DNA of 64,000 nt, taken from positions 248,001-312,000 of the forward strand of contig NW_026870394.1 of the NCBI RefSeq assembly GCF_963576545.1. The letters are read 5' to 3'. Positions 22,851-34,931 of this stretch are shown in pieces. The position numbers and the translations under genes are program-made. The notes beneath the pieces are model-generated. The model worked only from the letters and a program-made list of their open reading frames with translations, did not search any database and was not told the DNA's origin. Each line of letters opens with the position of its first letter. The first letter of the stretch is position 1. The stretch is from Limanda limanda. Lineage: Eukaryota; Chordata; Actinopteri; Pleuronectiformes; Pleuronectidae.

Positions 22851-25780
22851 AAGCTCGGGGATGGTACGAATCGATCCGCAGGACCCAAATTAGTCCAGAT
22901 GCAACCACTTTCCAAGTCTCTCCGACCTTCACAAAAAAAGTTATTCAAGAATATCTCTTTCTCCTATGTGCTTTCATCCCTAACCCTAACCCTAACCCTT
23001 CCGAAAGTCGGAGAAGCTCAAGGATGGTACCGATCGATGCGCGCTACCCCATTTAGTGGGGGCAGAGCCTACTTGCAAGTCTCTCCGACCTTCACAAAAA
23101 AAGTTATTCAAGAATATCTCTTTCTCCTATGTGCTTTCATCCCTAACCCTAACCCTAACCCTTCCGAAAGTCGGAGAAGCTCAAGGATGGTACCAATCGA
23201 TGCGCGCTACCCCATTTAGTGGGGGTAGAGCCTACTTGCAAGTCTCTCCGACCTTCACAAAAAAAGTTATTCAAGAATATCTCTTTCTCCTATGTGCTTT
23301 CATCCCTAACCCTAACCCTAACCCTTCCGAAAGTCGGAGAAGCTCAAGGATGGTACCGATCGATGCGCGCTACCCCATTTAGTGGGGGTAGAGCCTACTT
23401 GCAAGTCTCTCCGACCTTCACAAAAAAAGTTATTCAAGAATATCTCTTTCTCCTATGTGCTTTCATCCCTAACCCTAACCCTAACCCTTCCGAAAGTCGG
23501 AGAAGCTCAAGGATGGTACCGATCGATGCGCGCAACCCCATTTAGTGGGGGTAGAGCCTACTTGCAAGTCTCTCCGACCTTCACAAAAAAAGTTATTCAA
23601 GAATATCTCCTCAGATTTGGGGGAATTTCGTCGGTCGACCTCTTCCGAAGGTCGTACAAGCTCGGGGATGGTACCAATCGATCCGCAGGACCCAAATTAG
23701 TCCAGATGCAACCACTTTCCAAGTCTCTCCGACCTTCACAAAAAAAGTTATTCAAGAATATCTCTTTCTCCTATGTGCTTTCATCCCTAACCCTAACCCT
23801 AACCCTTCCGAAAGTCGGAGAAGCTCAAGGATGGTACCGATCGATGCGCGCTACCCCATTTAGTGGGGGTAGAGCCTACTTGCAAGTCTCTCCGACCTTC
23901 ACAAAAAAAGTTATTCAAGAATATCTCTTTCTCCTATGTGCTTTCATCCCTAACCCTAACCCTTCCGAAAGTCGGAGAAGCTCAAGGATGGTACCGATCG
24001 ATGCGCGCAACCCCATTTAGTGGGGGTAAAGCCTACTTGCAAGTCTCTCCGACCTTCACAAAAAAAGTTATTCAAGAATATCTCCTCAGATTTGGGGGAA
24101 TTTCGTCGGTCGACCTCTTCCGAAGGTCGTACAAGCTCGGGGATGGTACCAATCGATCCGCAGGACCCAAATTAGTCCAGATGCAACCACTTTCCAAGTC
24201 TCTCCGACCTTCACAAAAAAAGTTATTCAAGAATATCTCTTTCTCCTATGTGCTTTCATCCCTAACCCTAACCCTAACCCTTCCGAAAGTCGGAGAAGCT
24301 CAAGGATGGTACCGATCGATGCGCGCTACCCCATTTAGTGGGGGTAGAGCCTACTTGCAAGTCTCTCCGACCTTCACAAAAAAAGTTATTCAAGAATATC
24401 TCCTCAGATTTGGGGGAATTTCGTCGGTCGACCTCTTCCGAAGGTCGTACAAGCTCGGGGATGGTACCAATCGATCCGCAGGACCCAAATTAGTCCAGAT
24501 GCAACCACTTTTCAAGTCTCTCCGACCTTCACAAAAAAAGTTATTCAAGAATATCTCTTTCTCCTATGTGCTTTCATCCCTAACCCTAACCCTAACCCTT
24601 CCGAAAGTCGGAGAAGCTCAAGGATGGTACCGATCGATGCGCGCTACCCCATTTAGTGGGGGTAGAGCCTACTTGCAAGTCTCTCCGACCTTCACAAAAA
24701 AAGTTATTCAAGAATATCTCTTTCTCCTATGTGCTTTCATCCCTAACCCTAACCCTAACCCTTCCGAAAGTCGGAGAAGCTCAAGGATGGTACCGATCGA
24801 TGCGCGCAACCCCATTTAGTGGGGGTAGAGCCTACTTGCAAGTCTCTCCGACCTTCACAAAAAAAGTTATTCAAGAATATCTCCTCAGATTTGGGGGAAT
24901 TTCGTCGGTCGACCTCTTCCGAAGGTCGTACAAGCTCGGGGATGGTACCAATCGATCCGCAGGACCCAAATTAGTCCAGATGCAACCACTTTCCAAGTCT
25001 CTCCGACCTTCACAAAAAAAGTTATTCAAGAATATCTCTTTCTCCTATGTGCTTTCATCCCTAACCCTAACCCCAACCCTTCCGAAAGTCGGAGAAGCTC
25101 AACGATGGTACCGATCGATGCGCGCTACCCCATTTAGTGGGGGTAGAGCCTACTTGCAAGTCTCTCCGACCTTCACAAAAAAAGTTATTCAAGAATATCT
25201 CTTTCTCCTATGTGCTTTCATCCCTAACCCTAACCCTAACCCTTCCGAAAGTCGGAGAAGCTCAAGGATGGTACCGATCGATGCGCGCAACCCCATTTAG
25301 TGGGGGTAGAGCCTACTTGCACGTCTCTCCGACCTTCACAAAAAAAGTTATTCAAGAATATCTCCTCAGATTTGGGGGAATTTCGTCGGTCGACCTCTTC
25401 CGAAGGTCGTACAAGCTCGGGGATGGTACCAATCGATCCGCAGGACCCAAATTAGTCCAGATGCAACCACTTTCCAAGTCTCTCCGACCTTCACAAAAAA
25501 AGTTATTCAAGAATATCTCTTTCTCCTATGTGCTTTCATCCCTAACCCTAACCCTAACCCTTCCGAAAGTCGGAGAAGCTCAAGGATGGTACCGATCGAT
25601 GCGCGCTACCCCATTTAGTGGGGGTAGAGCCTACTTGCAAGTCTCTCCGACCTTCACAAAAAAAGTTATTCAAGAATATCTCTTTCTCCTATGTGCTTTC
25701 ATCCCTAACCCTAACCCTAACCCTTCCGAAAGTCGGAGAAGCTCAAGGATGGTACCGATCGATGCGCGCTACCCCATTTA
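22257..25780 (+). repeat. Block 4, copy a
   Basis: Markers in order: a B with A-like GGTACCGATCG (near 22548), an A with B-like GGTACCAATCG (near 23193), the first contracted telomere tract (23948) with GGTAAAGCC after it, CACTTTTCAAG (near 24508), CCCCAACCC with CAACGATGG (near 25070-25105), and TGCACGTCTC (near 25320). The whole series recurs 6,901 bp downstream and its first half 4,494 bp downstream. Confidence 0.88.
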
Positions 25781-26750
25781 GTGGGGGTAGAGCCTACTTG
25801 CAAGTCTCTCCGACCTTCACAAAAAAAGTTATTCAAGAATATCTCCTCAGATTTGGGGGAATTTCGTCGGTCGACCTCTTCCGAAGGTCGTACAAGCTCG
25901 GGGATGGTACCAATCGATCCGCAGGACCCAAATTAGTCCAGATGCAACCACTTTCCAAGTCTCTCCGACCTTCACAAAAAAAGTTATTCAAGAATATCTC
26001 TTTCTCCTATGTGCTTTCATCCCTAACCCTAACCCTAACCCTTCCGAAAGTCGGAGAAGCTCAAGGATGGTACCGATCGATGCGCGCTACCCCATTTAGT
26101 GGGGGTAGAGCCTACTTGCAAGTCTCTCCGACCTTCACAAAAAAAGTTATTCAAGAATATCTCTTTCTCCTATGTGCTTTCATCCCTAACCCTAACCCTA
26201 ACCCTTCCGAAAGTCGGAGAAGCTCAAGGATGGTACCGATCGATGCGCGCTACCCCATTTAGTGGGGGTAGAGCCTACTTGCAAGTCTCTCCGACCTTCA
26301 CAAAAAAAGTTATTCAAGAATATCTCTTTCTCCTATGTGCTTTCATCCCTAACCCTAACCCTAACCCTTCCGAAAGTCGGAGAAGCTCAAGGATGGTACC
26401 GATCGATGCGCGCTACCCCATTTAGTGGGGGTAGAGCCTACTTGCAAGTCTCTCCGACCTTCACAAAAAAAGTTATTCAAGAATATCTCTTTCTCCTATG
26501 TGCTTTCATCCCTAACCCTAACCCTAACCCTTCCGAAAGTCGGAGAAGCTCAAGGATGGTACCGATCGATGCGCGCTACCCCATTTAGTGGGGGTAGAGC
26601 CTACTTGCAAGTCTCTCCGACCTTCACAAAAAAAGTTATTCAAGAATATCTCTTTCTCCTATGTGCTTTCATCCCTAACCCTAACCCTAACCCTTCCGAA
26701 AGTCGGAGAAGCTCAAGGATGGTACCGATCGATGCGCGCTACCCCATTTA

Positions 26751-28514
26751 GTGGGGGTAGAGCCTACTTGCAAGTCTCTCCGACCTTCACAAAAAAAGTT
26801 ATTCAAGAATATCTCTTTCTCCTATGTGCTTTCATCCCTAACCCTAACCCTAACCCTTCCGAAAGTCGGAGAAGCTCAAGGATGGTACCGATCGATGCGC
26901 GCAACCCCATTTAGTGGGGGTAGAGCCTACTTGCAAGTCTCTCCGACCTTCACAAAAAAAGTTATTCAAGAATATCTCCTCAGATTTGGGGGAATTTCGT
27001 CGGTCGACCTCTTTCGAAGGTCGTACAAGCTCGGGGATGGTACCGATCGATCCGCAGGACCCAAATTAGTCCAGATGCAACCACTTTCCAAGTCTCTCCG
27101 ACCTTCACAAAAAAAGTTATTCAAGAATATCTCTTTCTCCTATGTGCTTTCATCCCTAACCCTAACCCTAACCCTTCCGAAAGTCGGAGAAGCTCAAGGA
27201 TGGTACCGATCGATGCGCGCTACCCCATTTAGTGGGGGTAGAGCCTACTTGCAAGTCTCTCCGACCTTCACAAAAAAAGTTATTCAAGAATATCTCCTCA
27301 GATTTGGGGGAATTTCGTCGGTCGACCTCTTCCGAAGGTCGTACAAGCTCGGGGATGGTACGAATCGATCCGCAGGACCCAAATTAGTCCAGATGCAACC
27401 ACTTTCCAAGTCTCTCCGACCTTCACAAAAAAAGTTATTCAAGAATATCTCTTTCTCCTATGTGCTTTCATCCCTAACCCTAACCCTAACCCTTCCGAAA
27501 GTCGGAGAAGCTCAAGGATGGTACCGATCGATGCGCGCTACCCCATTTAGTGGGGGCAGAGCCTACTTGCAAGTCTCTCCGACCTTCACAAAAAAAGTTA
27601 TTCAAGAATATCTCTTTCTCCTATGTGCTTTCATCCCTAACCCTAACCCTAACCCTTCCGAAAGTCGGAGAAGCTCAAGGATGGTACCAATCGATGCGCG
27701 CTACCCCATTTAGTGGGGGTAGAGCCTACTTGCAAGTCTCTCCGACCTTCACAAAAAAAGTTATTCAAGAATATCTCTTTCTCCTATGTGCTTTCATCCC
27801 TAACCCTAACCCTAACCCTTCCGAAAGTCGGAGAAGCTCAAGGATGGTACCGATCGATGCGCGCTACCCCATTTAGTGGGGGTAGAGCCTACTTGCAAGT
27901 CTCTCCGACCTTCACAAAAAAAGTTATTCAAGAATATCTCTTTCTCCTATGTGCTTTCATCCCTAACCCTAACCCTAACCCTTCCGAAAGTCGGAGAAGC
28001 TCAAGGATGGTACCGATCGATGCGCGCAACCCCATTTAGTGGGGGTAGAGCCTACTTGCAAGTCTCTCCGACCTTCACAAAAAAAGTTATTCAAGAATAT
28101 CTCCTCAGATTTGGGGGAATTTCGTCGGTCGACCTCTTCCGAAGGTCGTACAAGCTCGGGGATGGTACCAATCGATCCGCAGGACCCAAATTAGTCCAGA
28201 TGCAACCACTTTCCAAGTCTCTCCGACCTTCACAAAAAAAGTTATTCAAGAATATCTCTTTCTCCTATGTGCTTTCATCCCTAACCCTAACCCTAACCCT
28301 TCCGAAAGTCGGAGAAGCTCAAGGATGGTACCGATCGATGCGCGCTACCCCATTTAGTGGGGGTAGAGCCTACTTGCAAGTCTCTCCGACCTTCACAAAA
28401 AAAGTTATTCAAGAATATCTCTTTCTCCTATGTGCTTTCATCCCTAACCCTAACCCTTCCGAAAGTCGGAGAAGCTCAAGGATGGTACCGATCGATGCGC
28501 GCAACCCCATTTAG
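26751..28514 (+). repeat. Block 4, copy b (short)
   Basis: Matches the first half of copy a at an offset of 4,494 bp: A-like B near 27042, B-like A near 27687, contracted tract at 28442. It then passes into plain A monomers instead of the later markers. Copy b to copy c is 2,407 bp. Confidence 0.85.
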
Positions 28515-29157
28515 TGGGGGTAAAGCCTACTTGCAAGTCTCTCCGACCTTCACAAAAAAAGTTATTCAAGAATATCTCCTCAGATTTGGGGGAATTTCGT
28601 CGGTCGACCTCTTCCGAAGGTCGTACAAGCTCGGGGATGGTACCAATCGATCCGCAGGACCCAAATTAGTCCAGATGCAACCACTTTCCAAGTCTCTCCG
28701 ACCTTCACAAAAAAAGTTATTCAAGAATATCTCTTTCTCCTATGTGCTTTCATCCCTAACCCTAACCCTAACCCTTCCGAAAGTCGGAGAAGCTCAAGGA
28801 TGGTACCGATCGATGCGCGCTACCCCATTTAGTGGGGGTAGAGCCTACTTGCAAGTCTCTCCGACCTTCACAAAAAAAGTTATTCAAGAATATCTCTTTC
28901 TCCTATGTGCTTTCATCCCTAACCCTAACCCTAACCCTTCCGAAAGTCGGAGAAGCTCAAGGATGGTACCGATCGATGCGCGCTACCCCATTTAGTGGGG
29001 GTAGAGCCTACTTGCAAGTCTCTCCGACCTTCACAAAAAAAGTTATTCAAGAATATCTCTTTCTCCTATGTGCTTTCATCCCTAACCCTAACCCTAACCC
29101 TTCCGAAAGTCGGAGAAGCTCAAGGATGGTACCGATCGATGCGCGCTACCCCATTTA

Positions 29158-32100
29158 GTGGGGGTAGAGCCTACTTGCAAGTCTCTCCGACCTTCACAAA
29201 AAAAGTTATTCAAGAATATCTCTTTCTCCTATGTGCTTTCATCCCTAACCCTAACCCTAACCCTTCCGAAAGTCGGAGAAGCTCAAGGATGGTACCGATC
29301 GATGCGCGCAACCCCATTTAGTGGGGGTAGAGCCTACTTGCAAGTCTCTCCGACCTTCACAAAAAAAGTTATTCAAGAATATCTCCTCAGATTTGGGGGA
29401 ATTTCGTCGGTCGACCTCTTTCGAAGGTCGTACAAGCTCGGGGATGGTACCGATCGATCCGCAGGACCCAAATTAGTCCAGATGCAACCACTTTCCAAGT
29501 CTCTCCGACCTTCACAAAAAAAGTTATTCAAGAATATCTCTTTCTCCTATGTGCTTTCATCCCTAACCCTAACCCTAACCCTTCCGAAAGTCGGAGAAGC
29601 TCAAGGATGGTACCGATCGATGCGCGCTACCCCATTTAGTGGGGGTAGAGCCTACTTGCAAGTCTCTCCGACCTTCACAAAAAAAGTTATTCAAGAATAT
29701 CTCCTCAGATTTGGGGGAATTTCGTCGGTCGACCTCTTCCGAAGGTCGTACAAGCTCGGGGATGGTACGAATCGATCCGCAGGACCCAAATTAGTCCAGA
29801 TGCAACCACTTTCCAAGTCTCTCCGACCTTCACAAAAAAAGTTATTCAAGAATATCTCTTTCTCCTATGTGCTTTCATCCCTAACCCTAACCCTAACCCT
29901 TCCGAAAGTCGGAGAAGCTCAAGGATGGTACCGATCGATGCGCGCTACCCCATTTAGTGGGGGCAGAGCCTACTTGCAAGTCTCTCCGACCTTCACAAAA
30001 AAAGTTATTCAAGAATATCTCTTTCTCCTATGTGCTTTCATCCCTAACCCTAACCCTAACCCTTCCGAAAGTCGGAGAAGCTCAAGGATGGTACCAATCG
30101 ATGCGCGCTACCCCATTTAGTGGGGGTAGAGCCTACTTGCAAGTCTCTCCGACCTTCACAAAAAAAGTTATTCAAGAATATCTCTTTCTCCTATGTGCTT
30201 TCATCCCTAACCCTAACCCTAACCCTTCCGAAAGTCGGAGAAGCTCAAGGATGGTACCGATCGATGCGCGCTACCCCATTTAGTGGGGGTAGAGCCTACT
30301 TGCAAGTCTCTCCGACCTTCACAAAAAAAGTTATTCAAGAATATCTCTTTCTCCTATGTGCTTTCATCCCTAACCCTAACCCTAACCCTTCCGAAAGTCG
30401 GAGAAGCTCAAGGATGGTACCGATCGATGCGCGCAACCCCATTTAGTGGGGGTAGAGCCTACTTGCAAGTCTCTCCGACCTTCACAAAAAAAGTTATTCA
30501 AGAATATCTCCTCAGATTTGGGGGAATTTCGTCGGTCGACCTCTTCCGAAGGTCGTACAAGCTCGGGGATGGTACCAATCGATCCGCAGGACCCAAATTA
30601 GTCCAGATGCAACCACTTTCCAAGTCTCTCCGACCTTCACAAAAAAAGTTATTCAAGAATATCTCTTTCTCCTATGTGCTTTCATCCCTAACCCTAACCC
30701 TAACCCTTCCGAAAGTCGGAGAAGCTCAAGGATGGTACCGATCGATGCGCGCTACCCCATTTAGTGGGGGTAGAGCCTACTTGCAAGTCTCTCCGACCTT
30801 CACAAAAAAAGTTATTCAAGAATATCTCTTTCTCCTATGTGCTTTCATCCCTAACCCTAACCCTTCCGAAAGTCGGAGAAGCTCAAGGATGGTACCGATC
30901 GATGCGCGCAACCCCATTTAGTGGGGGTAAAGCCTACTTGCAAGTCTCTCCGACCTTCACAAAAAAAGTTATTCAAGAATATCTCCTCAGATTTGGGGGA
31001 ATTTCGTCGGTCGACCTCTTCCGAAGGTCGTACAAGCTCGGGGATGGTACCAATCGATCCGCAGGACCCAAATTAGTCCAGATGCAACCACTTTCCAAGT
31101 CTCTCCGACCTTCACAAAAAAAGTTATTCAAGAATATCTCTTTCTCCTATGTGCTTTCATCCCTAACCCTAACCCTAACCCTTCCGAAAGTCGGAGAAGC
31201 TCAAGGATGGTACCGATCGATGCGCGCTACCCCATTTAGTGGGGGTAGAGCCTACTTGCAAGTCTCTCCGACCTTCACAAAAAAAGTTATTCAAGAATAT
31301 CTCCTCAGATTTGGGGGAATTTCGTCGGTCGACCTCTTCCGAAGGTCGTACAAGCTCGGGGATGGTACCAATCGATCCGCAGGACCCAAATTAGTCCAGA
31401 TGCAACCACTTTTCAAGTCTCTCCGACCTTCACAAAAAAAGTTATTCAAGAATATCTCTTTCTCCTATGTGCTTTCATCCCTAACCCTAACCCTAACCCT
31501 TCCGAAAGTCGGAGAAGCTCAAGGATGGTACCGATCGATGCGCGCTACCCCATTTAGTGGGGGTAGAGCCTACTTGCAAGTCTCTCCGACCTTCACAAAA
31601 AAAGTTATTCAAGAATATCTCTTTCTCCTATGTGCTTTCATCCCTAACCCTAACCCTAACCCTTCCGAAAGTCGGAGAAGCTCAAGGATGGTACCGATCG
31701 ATGCGCGCAACCCCATTTAGTGGGGGTAGAGCCTACTTGCAAGTCTCTCCGACCTTCACAAAAAAAGTTATTCAAGAATATCTCCTCAGATTTGGGGGAA
31801 TTTCGTCGGTCGACCTCTTCCGAAGGTCGTACAAGCTCGGGGATGGTACCAATCGATCCGCAGGACCCAAATTAGTCCAGATGCAACCACTTTCCAAGTC
31901 TCTCCGACCTTCACAAAAAAAGTTATTCAAGAATATCTCTTTCTCCTATGTGCTTTCATCCCTAACCCTAACCCCAACCCTTCCGAAAGTCGGAGAAGCT
32001 CAACGATGGTACCGATCGATGCGCGCTACCCCATTTAGTGGGGGTAGAGCCTACTTGCAAGTCTCTCCGACCTTCACAAAAAAAGTTATTCAAGAATATC

Positions 32101-32680
32101 TCTTTCTCCTATGTGCTTTCATCCCTAACCCTAACCCTAACCCTTCCGAAAGTCGGAGAAGCTCAAGGATGGTACCGATCGATGCGCGCAACCCCATTTA
32201 GTGGGGGTAGAGCCTACTTGCACGTCTCTCCGACCTTCACAAAAAAAGTTATTCAAGAATATCTCCTCAGATTTGGGGGAATTTCGTCGGTCGACCTCTT
32301 CCGAAGGTCGTACAAGCTCGGGGATGGTACCAATCGATCCGCAGGACCCAAATTAGTCCAGATGCAACCACTTTCCAAGTCTCTCCGACCTTCACAAAAA
32401 AAGTTATTCAAGAATATCTCTTTCTCCTATGTGCTTTCATCCCTAACCCTAACCCTAACCCTTCCGAAAGTCGGAGAAGCTCAAGGATGGTACCGATCGA
32501 TGCGCGCTACCCCATTTAGTGGGGGTAGAGCCTACTTGCAAGTCTCTCCGACCTTCACAAAAAAAGTTATTCAAGAATATCTCTTTCTCCTATGTGCTTT
32601 CATCCCTAACCCTAACCCTAACCCTTCCGAAAGTCGGAGAAGCTCAAGGATGGTACCGATCGATGTGCGCTACCCCATTT
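29158..32680 (+). repeat. Block 4, copy c
   Basis: Matches copy a over its full length at an offset of 6,901 bp, including CCCCAACCC plus CAACGATGG (near 31971-32006) and TGCACGTCTC (near 32221). The last A carries GATGTGCGC, unlike copy a. Confidence 0.88.
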
Positions 32681-34931
32681 AGTGGGGGTAGAGCCTACTT
32701 GCAAGTCTCTCCGACCTTCACAAAAAAAGTTATTCAAGAATATCTCTTTCTCCTATGTGCTTTCATCCCTAACCCTAACCCTAACCCTTCCGAAAGTCGG
32801 AGAAGCTCAAGGATGGTACCGATCGATGCGCGCTACCCCATTTAGTGGGGGTAGAGCCTACTTGCAAGTCTCTCCGACCTTCACAAAAAAAGTTATTCAA
32901 GAATATCTCTTTCTCCTATGTGCTTTCATCCCTAACCCTAACCCTAACCCTTCCGAAAGTCGGAGAAGCTCAAGGATGGTACCGATCGATGCGCGCAACC
33001 CCATTTAGTGGGGGTAGAGCCTACTTGCAAGTCTCTCCGACCTTCACAAAAAAAGTTATTCAAGAATATCTCCTCAGATTTGGGGGAATTTCGTCGGTCG
33101 ACCTCTTCCGAAGGTCGTACAAGCTCGGGGATGGTACCAATCGATCCGCAGGACCCAAATTAGTCCAGATGCAACCACTTTTCAAGTCTCTCCGACCTTC
33201 ACAAAAAAAGTTATTCAAGAATATCTCTTTCTCCTATGTGCTTTCATCCCTAACCCTAACCCTAACCCTTCCGAAAGTCGGAGAAGCTCAAGGATGGTAC
33301 CGATCGATGCGCGCTACCCCATTTAGTGGGGGTAGAGCCTACTTGCAAGTCTCTCCGACCTTCACAAAAAAAGTTATTCAAGAATATCTCCTCAGATTTG
33401 GGGGAATTTCGTCGGTCGACCTCTTCCGAAGGTCGTACAAGCTCGGGGATGGTACGAATCGATCCGCAGGACCCAAATTAGTCCAGATGCAACCACTTTC
33501 CAAGTCTCTCCGACCTTCACAAAAAAAGTTATTCAAGAATATCTCTTTCTCCTATGTGCTTTCATCCCTAACCCTAACCCTAACCCTTCCGAAAGTCGGA
33601 GAAGCTCAAGGATGGTACCGATCGATGTGCGCTACCCCATTTAGTGGGGGCAGAGCCTACTTGCAAGTCTCTCCGACCTTCACAAAAAAAGTTATTCAAG
33701 AATATCTCTTTCTCCTATGTGCTTTCATCCCTAACCCTAACCCTAACCCTTCCGAAAGTCGGAGAAGCTCAAGGATGGTACCGATCGATGCGCGCTACCC
33801 CATTTAGTGGGGGTAGAGCCTACTTGCAAGTCTCTCCGACCTTCACAAAAAAAGTTATTCAAGAATATCTCTTTCTCCTATGTGCTTTCATCCCTAACCC
33901 TAACCCTAACCCTTCAGAAAGTCGGAGAAGCTCAAGGATGGTACCGATCGATGCGCGCTACCCCATTTAGTGGGGGTAGAGCCTACTTGCAAGTCTCTCC
34001 GACCTTCACAAAAAAAGTTATTCAAGAATATCTCTTTCTCCTATGTGCTTTCATCCCTAACCCTAACCCTAACCCTTCCGAAAGTCGGAAAAGCTCAAGG
34101 ATGGTACCGATCGATGCGTGCAACACCATTTAGTGGGGGTAGAGCCTACTTGCAAGTCTCTCCGACCTTCACAAAAAAAGTTATTCAAGAATATCTCCTC
34201 AGATTTGGGGGAATTTCGTCGGTCGACCTCTTCCGAAGGTCGTACAAGCTCGGGGATGGTACCAATCGATCCGCAGGACCCAAATTAGTCCAGATGCAAC
34301 CACTTTCCAAGTCTCTCCGACCTTCACAAAAAAAGTTATTCAAGAATATCTCTTTCTCCTATGTGCTTTCATCCCTAACCCTAACCCTAACCCTTCCGAA
34401 AGTCGGAGAAGCTCAAGGATGGTACCGATCGATGCGCGCTACCCCATTTAGTGGGGGTAGAGCCTACTTGCAAGTCTCTCCGACCTTCACAAAAAAAGTT
34501 ATTCAAGAATATCTCTTTCTCCTATGTGCTTTCATCCCTAACCCTAACCCTAACCCTTCCGAAAGTCGGAGAAGCTCAAGGATGGTACCGATCGATGCGC
34601 GCAACCCCATTTAGTGGGGGTAGAGCCTACTTGCAAGTCTCTCCGACCTTCACAAAAAAAGTTATTCAAGAATATCTCCTCAGATTTGGGGGAATTTCGT
34701 CGGTCGACCTCTTCCGAAGGTCGTACAAGCTCGGGGATGGTACCAATCGATCCGCAGGACCCAAATTAGTCCAGATGCAACCACTTTCCAAGTCTCTCCG
34801 ACCTTCACAAAAAAAGTTATTCAAGAATATCTCTTTCTCCTATGTGCTTTCATCCCTAACCCTAACCCTAACCCTTCCGAAAGTCGAAGAAGCTCAAGGA
34901 TGGTACCGATCGATGCGCGCTACCCCATTTA

